A DNA stretch of 64,000 bases from SAR202 cluster bacterium bin127 (GTDB lineage Bacteria; Chloroflexota; Dehalococcoidia; Lucifugimonadales; Lucifugimonadaceae). Position numbers and translations under genes: made by a program. The notes under the pieces are model-generated. The model was not told the DNA's origin and made no database searches. It saw nothing but the letters and a program-made list of their open reading frames with translations. Location: the NCBI GenBank assembly GCA_002239045.1, contig MPNN01000001.1, positions 372,001 through 436,000 on the forward strand, given 5' to 3'. This document shows, piece by piece, positions 36,424 through 44,940 of this stretch; position 1 is the stretch's first letter; every line of letters begins with the position of its first letter.

Positions 36424-37395
36424 TTGACATCTAGAGAGTACCCCGATCAGCGCGCCCGGGTCGTGGCCATCGTTGGGGCGACCGCCACGGGTAAAACGTC
36501 ACTCGGGGTTGAGATTGCGAGGCGTTTTAATGGCGAGGTCGTCAACGCCGATTCGCGGCTTTTTTACCGCGGAATGGACATTGGCACCGCTAAGCCAACC
36601 GCAAGCGAACGTAGAGGTGTCAAACATCACCTGATCGATATTCTCGAACCCCACGAAGGTTACAGTTTGAGCGACTTCCTCCGGGCTGCTAATCGGGTGA
36701 CCGCCGACATCCATGAATGTGGGAAAGTCCCAGTTTTGGTTGGCGGGTCTGGGCAGTATGTCTGGGGACTGTTGGAAGGCTGGGAGGTGCCGGAGATTCC
36801 ACCGAATCCCGCGTTGCGTCAGGAGTTGGAACGGGAACTTGAGGAAGGCGGCATCGAGAGGTTACAGTCTCGTCTTCGGAAAACGGGCGCGGCAAACGTT
36901 GACAAGGTTGAGATTCTGAACCCACGAAGGTTGGTGCGAGCCATCGAACGTGCGATTGCCACAGGTGATGCGATGGGAGGTGCAAGCAAAATGGCGATTC
37001 CGCCTTACGAAGCATTGGTCATTGGATTGATGGCCCCTAGAGATGTATTGCATGCTCGCGTGGCAGATCGGGTAGATCGGATGCTCACTGCGGGTTGGCT
37101 AAAAGAAGTGCAGAAGTTACTCGACGTTGGTATAGAACCCGCGATGCCTTCCATGTCGGCAATCGGTTACCGGCTGTTGGCCGATTTCTTGGGCGGCAAC
37201 CGTTCTTGGGAAGCAACGCGTGACGAGATAATCATCGGGAATAACCGGTTGATCGGCGCGCAGCACAACTGGTTCAAACCGCGAGATTCGAGAATCAGTT
37301 GGATAGACATCACGGATCCCAACTACCTTGATGCAGTGTCTGAGATGGTTGGTGAATGGTTGCGTCGACCGGCTGATGCGTCGGTCACGGGATAG
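36424..37395 (+). CDS. miaA: tRNA dimethylallyltransferase
   Basis: MiaA adds dimethylallyl to A37 of tRNAs reading UNN codons. The 323 residues hold the P-loop GATATGKT, the D/S motif NADSRLFYRGMDIGTAKP, GGSGQYVWGLLEGW, and the ILNPRRLVRAIER block, as in the family. The start is probably TTG, 12 bp after tpiA; an internal GTG (36463, just before AIVGATATGK) is a less likely alternative. Ribosome-binding signals are poor for both. Confidence 0.94.
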   Translation: MTSREYPDQRARVVAIVGATATGKTSLGVEIARRFNGEVVNADSRLFYRGMDIGTAKPTASERRGVKHHLIDILEPHEGYSLSDFLRAANRVTADIHECGKVPVLVGGSGQYVWGLLEGWEVPEIPPNPALRQELERELEEGGIERLQSRLRKTGAANVDKVEILNPRRLVRAIERAIATGDAMGGASKMAIPPYEALVIGLMAPRDVLHARVADRVDRMLTAGWLKEVQKLLDVGIEPAMPSMSAIGYRLLADFLGGNRSWEATRDEIIIGNNRLIGAQHNWFKPRDSRISWIDITDPNYLDAVSEMVGEWLRRPADASVTG

Positions 37396-37436
37396 AATCG
37401 CTTTGTGATCGACGTATCTGACTCGAGGTGTATTGA

Positions 37437-38291
37437 TTGGCGATTGAATTTGCAAAGCTGCATGGTTGCGGCAACGACTACATAGCGGTTGACGGACGTT
37501 CGCTTGATCGAGATTGGGCGGCGGTGACCGTGGCAATGAGCCGGCCGGCGTTTGGCGTCGGTTCGGACGGCATAGTCCTGCTCCAAAACTCCGATGTGGC
37601 CCAAGTGAGGATGCGGGTTTACAATCCGGACGGTTCTGAAGCCGAGATGAGCGGCAATGGAATTCGATTGTTCGCTAAGTTTGTCTTGGATCGCAACATC
37701 GCAGATGCAACGAAGGATGGTTTGACGGTCGAGACCTTGGGTGGCGTCCGAACCGTGTGGCCGGAGATGGTTGACGGGCGTATGGTATCGGCGCGTGTGG
37801 CCATGGGCCCAGCGACGTTTGTCGCTGCCGAGGTTCCAGTTGACACGTCAGATCTGGGCGGCAAAGGCGCGGTTATCGACGAGACGTTAGAGATTGGCGG
37901 AGCCCAGATGGCGGTTACATGTTTGGGGATCGGAAATCCGCACGCCGTGGCGATCATGGATGATCCAGTGGAGGATTTTCCATTGACAGAGGTTGGACCA
38001 TACGTCGAGAATCATCCGATGTTTCCTCAACGGATCAATTTCGAGATAGTAAACGTTCGTTCACGGAACGAGATTCGAGCTCGCATCTTTGAACGCGGTG
38101 CGGGCGAGACGATGTCCTCCGGGACGGGAAGCACGGCTTCGGCCTTCGCGTGTCGGAAACTGGGACTGGTTGATGATGCTGTCGACGTCGTTGTCGACGG
38201 CGGCGTGTTGCGGATTTCTTGGGACGGAAACGACGAGGCTTTCTTGGAAGGGCCGGCCGTCGAGGTCTTCACCGGCGTCTGGAACGAATAA
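37437..38291 (+). CDS. dapF: Diaminopimelate epimerase homologue with Ser in place of both catalytic Cys
   Basis: DapF (284 residues) interconverts LL- and meso-diaminopimelate for lysine and peptidoglycan. The fold markers are all here: KLHGCGNDYIAVDG, NPDGSEAEM, GNPHAV, ERGAGET. But the first catalytic Cys (normally MCGNG) is S72 (MSGNGIR), and the second (normally ACGTG) is S228 (SSGTGS). The codons are AGC and TCC, so this is not one misread base. Either serine supports a slower or altered reaction or the protein has another role. dapL follows directly, giving the DapL lysine route. TTG start with GAGGTG seven bases upstream. Confidence 0.9.
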   Translation: MAIEFAKLHGCGNDYIAVDGRSLDRDWAAVTVAMSRPAFGVGSDGIVLLQNSDVAQVRMRVYNPDGSEAEMSGNGIRLFAKFVLDRNIADATKDGLTVETLGGVRTVWPEMVDGRMVSARVAMGPATFVAAEVPVDTSDLGGKGAVIDETLEIGGAQMAVTCLGIGNPHAVAIMDDPVEDFPLTEVGPYVENHPMFPQRINFEIVNVRSRNEIRARIFERGAGETMSSGTGSTASAFACRKLGLVDDAVDVVVDGGVLRISWDGNDEAFLEGPAVEVFTGVWNE

Positions 38292-38336
38292 ACGCTGCAA
38301 ATCGAGCAGCATCCGATTATCAGGTCGAGGGACACA

Positions 38337-39500
38337 ATGCCAAAGTTAGCAAGACGCGTGCAGCAACTACCGCCGTATCTGTTCGTGAACATCTCACGGG
38401 CGATTGCCGCGAAGAAGGCGCAGGGCATTGACGTCGTGTCCTTCGGCATCGGCGATCCCGATATTCCGACTCCCGATGCGGTGTTGGATGCCTTGGATCG
38501 GGGTGCGCGTAAGACGCCGAATCATCGATATCCGGAGAGTGAGGGACTGCCTGAGTTTAGGCAAGCGGTGTCGGAGTTTTACGCCCGACGATTTGGCGTT
38601 GAGTTAGATCCGGCCAGTGAGGTGATAAATCTAATCGGCGCAAAGGAGGGCATTGCTCACGCGGCGTTGTGTTTCATTGATCCGGGCGACATTTCGATCT
38701 CTCCGGACCCGGCGTATCCGGTGTACGAGATTGGGACGATGTTCGCGGGTGGCGAGACGCATTTCGTGCCATTGCACGAGAAAAAGGGCTATCTGCTCGA
38801 TTTTGATGAGATTCCGACAGACGTGGCCCGCAAGGCAAAGACGTTGTGGTTGAACTATCCGAACAACCCTACGGGTGCGGTAGCCGATCTGAAGTACTTC
38901 GAGAAGGCGGTGGCATACGCCAAGGAGTTCGATCTCTACCTTCTGCACGATGCGTGCTACACCGAGGTGACCTTCGATGGCTACGTGGCTCCGAGCATCT
39001 TGCAGGTGCCGGGTGCTGCCGATGTTGCGATGGAGTTCCATTCACTCTCTAAAACCGCGAACATGACCGGTTGGCGCGTGGGCGCGGCGGTTGGTAACTC
39101 GGAGATGGTTGACGCGCTGATGCGCGTGAAATCGAATATCGACTCTGGGTTATCGCAGGCGATACAAGAGATGGGTATCGAAGCATTGAACTTGCCGCAG
39201 GCGTGGATCGACGGCAACAATGAGATTTATCGAAGGCGCCGAGACCGAGTTGTTGCCGCATTGAACGAGATCGGCCTAGAAGCGACGACGCCGACAGCGA
39301 CGTTGTACATCTGGACTCAGGTGCCGGAAGGATATACTTCGGCCAGTTTCGCCGAGAAAATGTTGCAAGAGCGTGACGTTGTCGTAACGCCAGGTGCATC
39401 ATATGGTCCATCGGGTGAGGGATACATTCGCCTGTCGCTGACCATTCCTGACGATCAGATCGACGAGGGAATACGTCGCATTTCTGGTTGGCGCGTCTAG
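38337..39500 (+). CDS. dapL: LL-diaminopimelate aminotransferase
   Basis: A PLP fold-type I enzyme of 387 residues that makes LL-diaminopimelate from tetrahydrodipicolinate and glutamate in one step. Motifs: FGIGDPDIPTP, IGAKEGIAHA, NYPNNPTGAVA, HDACYTEVTFDG and the PLP lysine in FHSLSKTANMTGWRVG. The length and the pairing with dapF, which uses its product, support DapL over generic aminotransferases. It starts 45 bp after dapF. Confidence 0.92.
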   Translation: MPKLARRVQQLPPYLFVNISRAIAAKKAQGIDVVSFGIGDPDIPTPDAVLDALDRGARKTPNHRYPESEGLPEFRQAVSEFYARRFGVELDPASEVINLIGAKEGIAHAALCFIDPGDISISPDPAYPVYEIGTMFAGGETHFVPLHEKKGYLLDFDEIPTDVARKAKTLWLNYPNNPTGAVADLKYFEKAVAYAKEFDLYLLHDACYTEVTFDGYVAPSILQVPGAADVAMEFHSLSKTANMTGWRVGAAVGNSEMVDALMRVKSNIDSGLSQAIQEMGIEALNLPQAWIDGNNEIYRRRRDRVVAALNEIGLEATTPTATLYIWTQVPEGYTSASFAEKMLQERDVVVTPGASYGPSGEGYIRLSLTIPDDQIDEGIRRISGWRV

Positions 39501-39525
39501 TATCGGCAGACGGTTCGGAGCTAAT

Positions 39526-40686
39526 TTGGCAAAACGCAAACGATTACATCGCACTGAAACGAGGCGTGAACGCGCTTGTCTGGTAGGTGCGCAGGTTCGA
39601 AGACGTGGGAATGGCTGGGCACTGACGGATTCGGTGGCCGAGCTTTCCGCTTTGGCGAGTGCGGCCGGTGCGAATCCGGTTACGACCGTTACGCAGACGT
39701 TGAACGCGCCTTCGCCGACCTATGTGGGATCTGGCAAACTTGACGAGATCGCGGAAACGGTTCGAGACTTTCGCGTTGAAACGGTGATCTGCGATGATGA
39801 GCTGACTCCCGCTCAGCAGCGCGTGCTCGAGGATCGGTTGGAGGTCAAGGTAATTGATCGGACGGCGCTGATACTCGACATCTTCGCTGGCCGGGCGCGG
39901 ACGCGTGAAGGTAAGTTGCAGGTTGAGTTGGCGCAGGTCGAGTATCTGATGCCGCGACTTGCAGGGCAATGGTCGCACTTGGAGCGATTGGGCGGTGGTA
40001 TCGGAACTAGGGGGCCTGGAGAGTCGCAGATCGAGACTGACCGGCGATTGATGCGATTGAAGGCGCGTGATCTGCGACGGTCAATATCGGACGTGAGGGA
40101 CCAGCGTGGCTCACAACGTCGTCGACGGCAACGTGGCGAAGTGAAGACCGTTTCGTTGGTTGGATACACGAATGCGGGCAAATCGGCGCTTTTCAACACT
40201 CTGACGGGTTCCGACATCCGGTCGGTCGACCGGCCTTTCGAGACACTGGACACGACGACTCGGCGTTTGTATCTGCCTTCTGGTGCATCGGCGACGCTTA
40301 GCGACACGGTTGGATTCATCAACAAGCTGCCACCGATACTCATCGACGCGTTCAACGCGACGTTGGAGGAAGCGATGTTTGCCGATCTGTTGGTGCATGT
40401 GACGGATATCTCCAATCCTCTTGCCGCTGAGTCGGCCGAGGTTGTCGATAGTGTGCTTGCGGATCTGGGATTGAGCGAGACGCCGAGGGTGTTGGTGTTG
40501 AACAAACTCGATCTCGTGACTGATGTGCCGCCGCCGGCCGAAGAGATCTCCAACGATGGAAATGTGATGACCTCGGCGATCAAGCGTTGGGGCATCGATG
40601 AGCTGAGATCCGCGATCGACGTTGCGTTGGGGAATGTCTCCGCAGTTGATGAGGTTGACGATGCTGCCGCGACAATCGCGGTTTGA
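39526..40686 (+). CDS. hflX: Ribosome-associated GTPase HflX
   Basis: HflX splits and rescues ribosomes after stress. The 386 residues show an N-terminal HflX domain (SPTYVGSGKLDEIAE, VEYLMPRLAGQWSHLERLGG, and the glycine-rich RGPGESQIETDRR) and a C-terminal G domain with G1 GYTNAGKSALFN, DTVGFINKLP, and NKLD. TTG start with GGAG about six bases upstream. Adjacent to miaA and dapF/dapL in one run; miaA-hflX linkage is common in bacteria. Confidence 0.95.
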   Translation: MAKRKRLHRTETRRERACLVGAQVRRRGNGWALTDSVAELSALASAAGANPVTTVTQTLNAPSPTYVGSGKLDEIAETVRDFRVETVICDDELTPAQQRVLEDRLEVKVIDRTALILDIFAGRARTREGKLQVELAQVEYLMPRLAGQWSHLERLGGGIGTRGPGESQIETDRRLMRLKARDLRRSISDVRDQRGSQRRRRQRGEVKTVSLVGYTNAGKSALFNTLTGSDIRSVDRPFETLDTTTRRLYLPSGASATLSDTVGFINKLPPILIDAFNATLEEAMFADLLVHVTDISNPLAAESAEVVDSVLADLGLSETPRVLVLNKLDLVTDVPPPAEEISNDGNVMTSAIKRWGIDELRSAIDVALGNVSAVDEVDDAAATIAV

Positions 40687-40966
40687 CGTAGACAGCGGTA
40701 TTGAACCGTCGGCGTGCCGCGGAGGCCGTATTGTCGATGCGATAGATCGATGCGCTGGAATAGGGCGCAGAATAAAACTTCGCACTAGACATGTTATGTA
40801 AAGCTGGAAGTAGCGAATTCACTAACGCAACCGACATTTCGCACTGAATGATGGTCTGCCGTCCGTCCCATGTGCGAACCTTGGTGCAATCGGTTTTGAG
40901 GTTGGCTTCGTATATTCTGATATCCATGTGACCGTGAAAGTGACGCGTTAAGTCGCCCTAATCCAA

Positions 40967-42412
40967 ATGAAACGACAAACCATTATCGACCGCTTTTCTC
41001 TCTTCGCAGTGTCGGCGCTGACGCTGGTGCTGCTGTTGGGATTGTCGTGCAGTTCTGAAAGCGAACCGGCGACTGAGGTTGTCAGTGAAGATATCAACGT
41101 AGAGGTTGCGGCTACTCAGGAGTCGGAAGCTGTTGAGTCTGCCGAGGTCGTTGATCCCGAGCCGGTTGCTGAGGATCCGGTTGGCGAAGTCGTCGCCGAT
41201 GAGGACGAGGAGGCGGACGAGGATGAGGTTGCGACGATAAAGGATGCCGACGTGCAGGCGATGCCGCGGGTCGTCGATCTGCCCAAGACGCGGCAACTGC
41301 CGGATGCGGTGCCTGAGGATGTTGCGGTTATCTGGGAGGCGTTCCAGTTCATTAACGACGAATACGTCGACTATAGCCTTGTCGATCCGGCCAAGATGTC
41401 TGAAGAGGCGATTCGGGGTTTCATCGAGGCGCTCGGCGATCCACATATGACGTACATCTCGGCGGATCAGATGCGTATGAGTCGGGATGATCTTGCGGGA
41501 GAGTTTTTCGGTATTGGAGCTACTGTTGCACAGGCGCCGGATGGTAAGGGTGTGATCATTCAGGCTCCGATGGAGAACTCCCCGGCGATGCAGGCCGGGA
41601 TAAAGCCAGGTGATCGGATTTTGGCGGTTGACGGCGTTGATGCTACGACTTGGACGGTTAGCGAGGCGGTGTTGGTGATACGGGGCGAAGAAGGTGTGCC
41701 AGTGATTCTCACGATCCTGCATGTCGGTGACGTGGATCCGGTCGATATCGAGGTTATTCGTGGACGGGTCAAGTTGGAGTCGGTGTATACACGGATGATT
41801 CCGGACACGCCTTACGGTGAGATGGATATACGCCAATTTACCGATGAGACGCCGGGTGAGATTCGCGAGCACATGACGGACCTGTTGTCGCAAGGTGCTG
41901 AGGGTGTGGTTATCGATTTGCGGAACAATCCGGGTGGTCTGCTGCACGCGACGTTGGATTCGGCTAGCGAGTTCATCGCTGAGGGTCGGTTGGCATACGA
42001 ACAGGATCGTAACGGTGCGCGTCGGGATTTCTATGCTCACGGGGAGGCTAACTTCGAGAATGTGCCGATCGTGTTGCTGGTGAATGAGTGGTCAGGTAGT
42101 GGCGCTGAGTTGTTTGCCGGCGCAATTCAGGATCATGGGCGCGCGGTGCTGATTGGTCAGACGACATTCGGGAAAGGGAGTGTGAACATTACTCGGACGT
42201 TGTCGAATGGTGCTGGTTTGAACATCACGATCCGTCGTTGGTACACGCCTGAGGGCAATGTGATTGAGGGTGTTGGTTTGACGCCGGACGTGGTTGTGGA
42301 AGCTGACCCGACGCCGGATCAGCGGGATGTCGATTGGGTTGAGCCGCAGATGGACGCGGCGATAAAGCAGTTGAACTTCCAGACTCAGGTTACGACTGCG
42401 GTTGGGCCGTAG
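40967..42412 (+). CDS. C-terminal processing peptidase (S41, CtpA-like) lipoprotein
   Basis: A 481-residue secreted protease that cleaves or degrades proteins from their C-termini. A signal peptide ends in a lipobox (LLGLSC, C28), so it is probably lipid-anchored outside the membrane. An acidic Val/Glu/Asp-rich linker (about 35-95) leads to the N-terminal helical region, a PDZ domain (about 180-265, with GIKPGDRILAVDG), and the S41 core with RNNPGG, the nucleophile S378 in NEWSGSGAE and the general base K403 in TFGKGSV. Preceded by a 280-bp gap with no clear promoter. Confidence 0.93.
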   Translation: MKRQTIIDRFSLFAVSALTLVLLLGLSCSSESEPATEVVSEDINVEVAATQESEAVESAEVVDPEPVAEDPVGEVVADEDEEADEDEVATIKDADVQAMPRVVDLPKTRQLPDAVPEDVAVIWEAFQFINDEYVDYSLVDPAKMSEEAIRGFIEALGDPHMTYISADQMRMSRDDLAGEFFGIGATVAQAPDGKGVIIQAPMENSPAMQAGIKPGDRILAVDGVDATTWTVSEAVLVIRGEEGVPVILTILHVGDVDPVDIEVIRGRVKLESVYTRMIPDTPYGEMDIRQFTDETPGEIREHMTDLLSQGAEGVVIDLRNNPGGLLHATLDSASEFIAEGRLAYEQDRNGARRDFYAHGEANFENVPIVLLVNEWSGSGAELFAGAIQDHGRAVLIGQTTFGKGSVNITRTLSNGAGLNITIRRWYTPEGNVIEGVGLTPDVVVEADPTPDQRDVDWVEPQMDAAIKQLNFQTQVTTAVGP

Positions 42413-42418
42413 GGGCCC

Positions 42419-42464
42419 GCCCCCTTTGTCCTGCGGACATTTCCCCCGCGAGCGAGGGAAACCC
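42419..42464. repeat. Dispersed GC-rich palindromic repeat, family B
   Basis: The block ccccctttgtcctgcggac, then attt-cccccgcgagcg-aggg-aaaccc. It recurs at 43141 and 44848 with one or two changes. The core cccccgcgagcggggg can form a hairpin. All three copies immediately follow or precede coding genes, as expected of a mobile intergenic repeat. Confidence 0.7.
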
Positions 42465-42525
42465 ATGGATTGTGCGGATAATTGAGGTAGGCGGGGGTGT
42501 TGACCTCTGCCCTGCGCCCCTCTGG

Positions 42526-42635
42526 ATGCCCGCGTACGCGGGAATGACGGCGAATGTTGCTGGAATGACGGTGGATTATGCGGGATTGATGGTAGTTTTT
42601 GCGGGAATGACGTTGATCGGAGGGATGACGTTGGA
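42526..42635. repeat. REP-like palindrome with 21-bp tandem expansion of its tail
   Basis: A copy of the family A palindrome (atgcccgcgtacgcgggaatgacgg, 42526-42550) is followed by repeats of its right half at exact 21-bp steps: gcgggaatgacg at 42538, gctggaatgacg at 42559, gcgggattgatg at 42580, gcgggaatgacg at 42601, and a degenerate fifth unit near 42619. Period 21 keeps one reading frame open (VAGMT-like peptide), but I regard that frame as incidental. It lies between the protease gene and smpB. Confidence 0.75.
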
Positions 42636-42643
42636 TTCTGGTT

Positions 42644-43138
42644 ATGGCACGTAAGAATCGCAAGAAGAAGGTTTCTGCCAATGGTGCGGCCACGTCGGGA
42701 ACGATGGCTACGAATCGGCGCGTCCGGTTTGATTACCATCTGCTGGATGATTTCGAGGCGGGATTGGTGCTGAAGGGATCGGAGATCAAGTCGATTCGGG
42801 ATGGGAAGATTGATATCTCGAATGCGTATGTTCGGGTTACGAATGGTGAGGCTTGGCTGGTGAATGCGTATATTGCTCCGTACCAGGCTGCCGGGGTATG
42901 GAGTCAGCACGAGCCGTTGCGTGAACGGAAGCTGTTGTTGCATCGTCGGGAGATCGAGTTTTTGCGGGGGCGGATCGAGCAGGAACGGTTGACGGTTGTG
43001 GTTCAGCGGGTCTATATCGTTCGGGGTGTTGCGAAGGTTGCGATTTCGTTGGCTCGTGGCAAGCGACATGAGGATCGTCGGGAGACGATTAAGCGTCGGG
43101 ATCAGGAGCGGGATATGGCGCGGGCTTTGCGGCGGTAG
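42644..43138 (+). CDS. smpB: SsrA-binding protein SmpB
   Basis: SmpB brings tmRNA to stalled ribosomes in trans-translation. The 164 residues include the OB-fold core (FDYHLLDDFEAGLVLKGSEIKSIRDGK, AYVRVTNGEAWLVNAYIAPY, ERKLLLHRREIEFL) and the basic C-terminal tail (KRHEDRRETIKRRDQERDMARAL). An N-terminal basic extension of about 25 residues is slightly longer than usual. No tmRNA could be recognised beside it. Confidence 0.96.
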   Translation: MARKNRKKKVSANGAATSGTMATNRRVRFDYHLLDDFEAGLVLKGSEIKSIRDGKIDISNAYVRVTNGEAWLVNAYIAPYQAAGVWSQHEPLRERKLLLHRREIEFLRGRIEQERLTVVVQRVYIVRGVAKVAISLARGKRHEDRRETIKRRDQERDMARALRR

Positions 43139-43140
43139 TG

Positions 43141-43185
43141 CCCCCTTTGTCCTGCGGCCATTTCCCCCGCGAGCGGGGGAAACCC
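43141..43185. repeat. Dispersed GC-rich palindromic repeat, family B
   Basis: Second copy of the family found at 42419 (ccccctttgtcctgcggcc, then cccccgcgagcgggggaaaccc), directly after the smpB stop codon. The 115 bp that follow it before the radical-SAM gene's stop show no further features. Confidence 0.7.
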
Positions 43186-43302
43186 TGATGCTCGGCCATT
43201 TGCTTGGTGAATGGGGGATTCGGGCCGCCTTGACGCTCGGGCATCCCCTGCGTTCTCACTTCGCTCGCTCGCGTCCCCTTCGCGATGCGAAGGGGAGGAT
43301 TG

Positions 43303-44763
43303 TTAGGCGGGTTGTTTTGCTTTTTGGAAGGTGGTTGAGGGGGTGTATCTGACTTTGCCTTTGGTGGATCCGGGATGTCCGGGGGTGTTGTAGAGGGCGC
43401 AGCCGTCGCAGTTTGATCGGATTCCGCAGGGCGTGGGGGTGAGGGTTGTTTGAGTGCCGAAGGGTTCGCCGGGGTCGGCTAGGATGGATGCTTGCGTTTC
43501 GCGGGTGACCTCTGCCCTGTTCTTGGTCAGATGTTCGGTGCCGCCGTCGGTGCGGGTTTTGCGCTCTTGGTTGAGAAGGTTGTCTAGGCGAAGCTGTTTT
43601 GCGGGTTCGGGTCGGTGGCCGGGGAAGGTGATGAATGGCCAGGCGCGTTTGCGGACTACGCCCATGAGTGCGAGGTCTTGCCAGCGTGAAATCTTGGCTC
43701 GGCGTCGGTTTTGGAGGATGCGTTGGACGCTGACGGGGCCGAGGCCGGGGGTTCGCATGAGTTGGTCGCGATTGGCGACGTTGATGTCGACCGGAAATGC
43801 GTCGAGGTTTTCGAGGGCGATGGTCTGTTTGGGGTCGAGTTCGAGGGGCAGGAAGCCGCCTTGGTCGAATCCGAGTTTGATTTCGCTGTCGGAGAATTTG
43901 TAGACGCGTTTGAGCCAGTCGAGCTGGTAGAGGCGGTTGGTGCGCTGCATGGGGGTTGCGGGATGCTCTTCGAGCGGCGTGTATCGCACGGGTCGGAATG
44001 GCGAGAAATAGACACGTTTAAGTTCCCAGTCGGCGTAGAGTTGGGAGATGCGGTTGAGGATGTCGAGGTCAGTCTCGTCGGCTGCTCCGACGACGAATTG
44101 GGTGGCTTGTCCGATGGCGCCGTTTGTGGGGCCGCGTTGAAGTTCGTCGATCCAGGCCATGGGGTCCATGATGTCGCGTTGGTAGTGCTTCATCTTGGAG
44201 AGTTTGTTCATTTGTTCGACGGTGGTGGTTTCGAGGTTTACCGAGAGTCGGGTTCCGAGGAGGTGTGCGGCTTCGACGATGTTGCGCTCGGTGCCGGGCA
44301 TGACTTTGAGGTGGATGTAGCCGTTGAATTTGTATTTGTTGCGGATGAGGTCGACGACTTGGACCATTCGCTCGGTGGTCTTGGATCCGGTTCCGGCGAC
44401 TCCGGAGCTTAGGAAGAGGCCTTGGACGGTCTGTCTTTCGACTAGCTCGTTGAAGGTTTTGGCGAGTTCGTCGACCTTGAATCCGAAGCGTTTGCGCGGG
44501 ACCCAGTGGCTGTTCGGACAGAAATGGCAGTCCATCTTGCAGAAGTCGGTGAACATGACCTGCATGAGGTTGGTGAACTTGCCGTTTGGGAGCCTTGAGC
44601 GGTAGACGCCGGGCATGGGATTGTTTTTCTGTGCGTTGTAGGGTGCCCGTTCCTCGACGCGTGGCCGTTGTGTGGCGTTCGAGGGCAATAGGATGTCGTC
44701 GGTGGCCATTTTGCCGAGTTGCGACATCTTGGTCCATCGGTCGGGTCGGGTTTTGGTGAGCAT
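43303..44763 (-). CDS. Radical SAM protein with helix-hairpin-helix, putative DNA modification/repair
   Basis: A 486-residue protein whose N-terminal half is a radical-SAM barrel binding a 4Fe-4S cluster through C75-x3-C79-x2-C82 (FCKMDCHFC), with SSGVAGTGSKT and HLKVMPGTE strands. A helix-hairpin-helix with PVDINVANRDQLMRTPGLGPVSVQRIL follows at about 325-355, implying DNA or RNA contact. A C-terminal cysteine cluster (CGIRSNCDGC) could hold a second metal site. It resembles the radical-SAM family that co-occurs with UDG-like proteins (rSAM_link_UDG), of unproven function. No such partner lies in this window. The start could also be an internal ATG. Confidence 0.82.
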   Translation of the reverse strand: MLTKTRPDRWTKMSQLGKMATDDILLPSNATQRPRVEERAPYNAQKNNPMPGVYRSRLPNGKFTNLMQVMFTDFCKMDCHFCPNSHWVPRKRFGFKVDELAKTFNELVERQTVQGLFLSSGVAGTGSKTTERMVQVVDLIRNKYKFNGYIHLKVMPGTERNIVEAAHLLGTRLSVNLETTTVEQMNKLSKMKHYQRDIMDPMAWIDELQRGPTNGAIGQATQFVVGAADETDLDILNRISQLYADWELKRVYFSPFRPVRYTPLEEHPATPMQRTNRLYQLDWLKRVYKFSDSEIKLGFDQGGFLPLELDPKQTIALENLDAFPVDINVANRDQLMRTPGLGPVSVQRILQNRRRAKISRWQDLALMGVVRKRAWPFITFPGHRPEPAKQLRLDNLLNQERKTRTDGGTEHLTKNRAEVTRETQASILADPGEPFGTQTTLTPTPCGIRSNCDGCALYNTPGHPGSTKGKVRYTPSTTFQKAKQPA

Positions 44764-44847
44764 GGTGTTTTCGGGGAACGCTGGAGATGGGTATGTTGGT
44801 ATGGCCTGCTGGGTAGTGCAGGTTTTTGGGTGGTTGGTGGGGGGTAT

Positions 44848-44940
44848 GCCCCCTTTGTCCTTCGGACATTTCCCCCGCGAGCGGGGGCAACCCGAATGGT
44901 TCTCGGACGTTGTCCCTGATTAACGGGGACAAGCCGAATG
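44848..44940. repeat. Two head-to-tail palindromic units next to the structured RNA
   Basis: A third copy of repeat family B (44848-44893) runs into a diverged second unit. Unit one ends gcaacccgaatggttctcggacg; unit two (44911-44940) has ttgtccctgattaacggggacaa, then gccgaatggtt. The 23-bp block in unit two is a 7-bp inverted repeat. The shared ccgaatggtt and the hairpin form suggest a tandem duplication. Unit two abuts the likely 3' end of the structured RNA and might help end its transcription, though it lacks a T run. Confidence 0.55.

Noticed and set aside
40958-42040. 360-codon frame on the minus strand opposite the CtpA-type protease
   Set aside because: Composition is low-complexity Arg/His/Leu typical of an antisense frame; the plus-strand protease has clear signal peptide, PDZ and catalytic motifs.
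42472-42654. 60-codon frame (MPAYAGMT repeats) before smpB
   Set aside because: It only translates the 21-bp palindrome tail array; no ribosome-binding site.
42092-43069. 325-codon minus-strand frame over the protease end, repeats and smpB
   Set aside because: Crosses two well-supported genes and a repeat; Arg/Pro/Ser-rich, no motif.
43711-44412. 233-codon plus-strand acidic frame opposite the radical-SAM gene
   Set aside because: Val/Glu/Asp/Gly-biased shadow; the radical-SAM Cys motif fixes the true frame.
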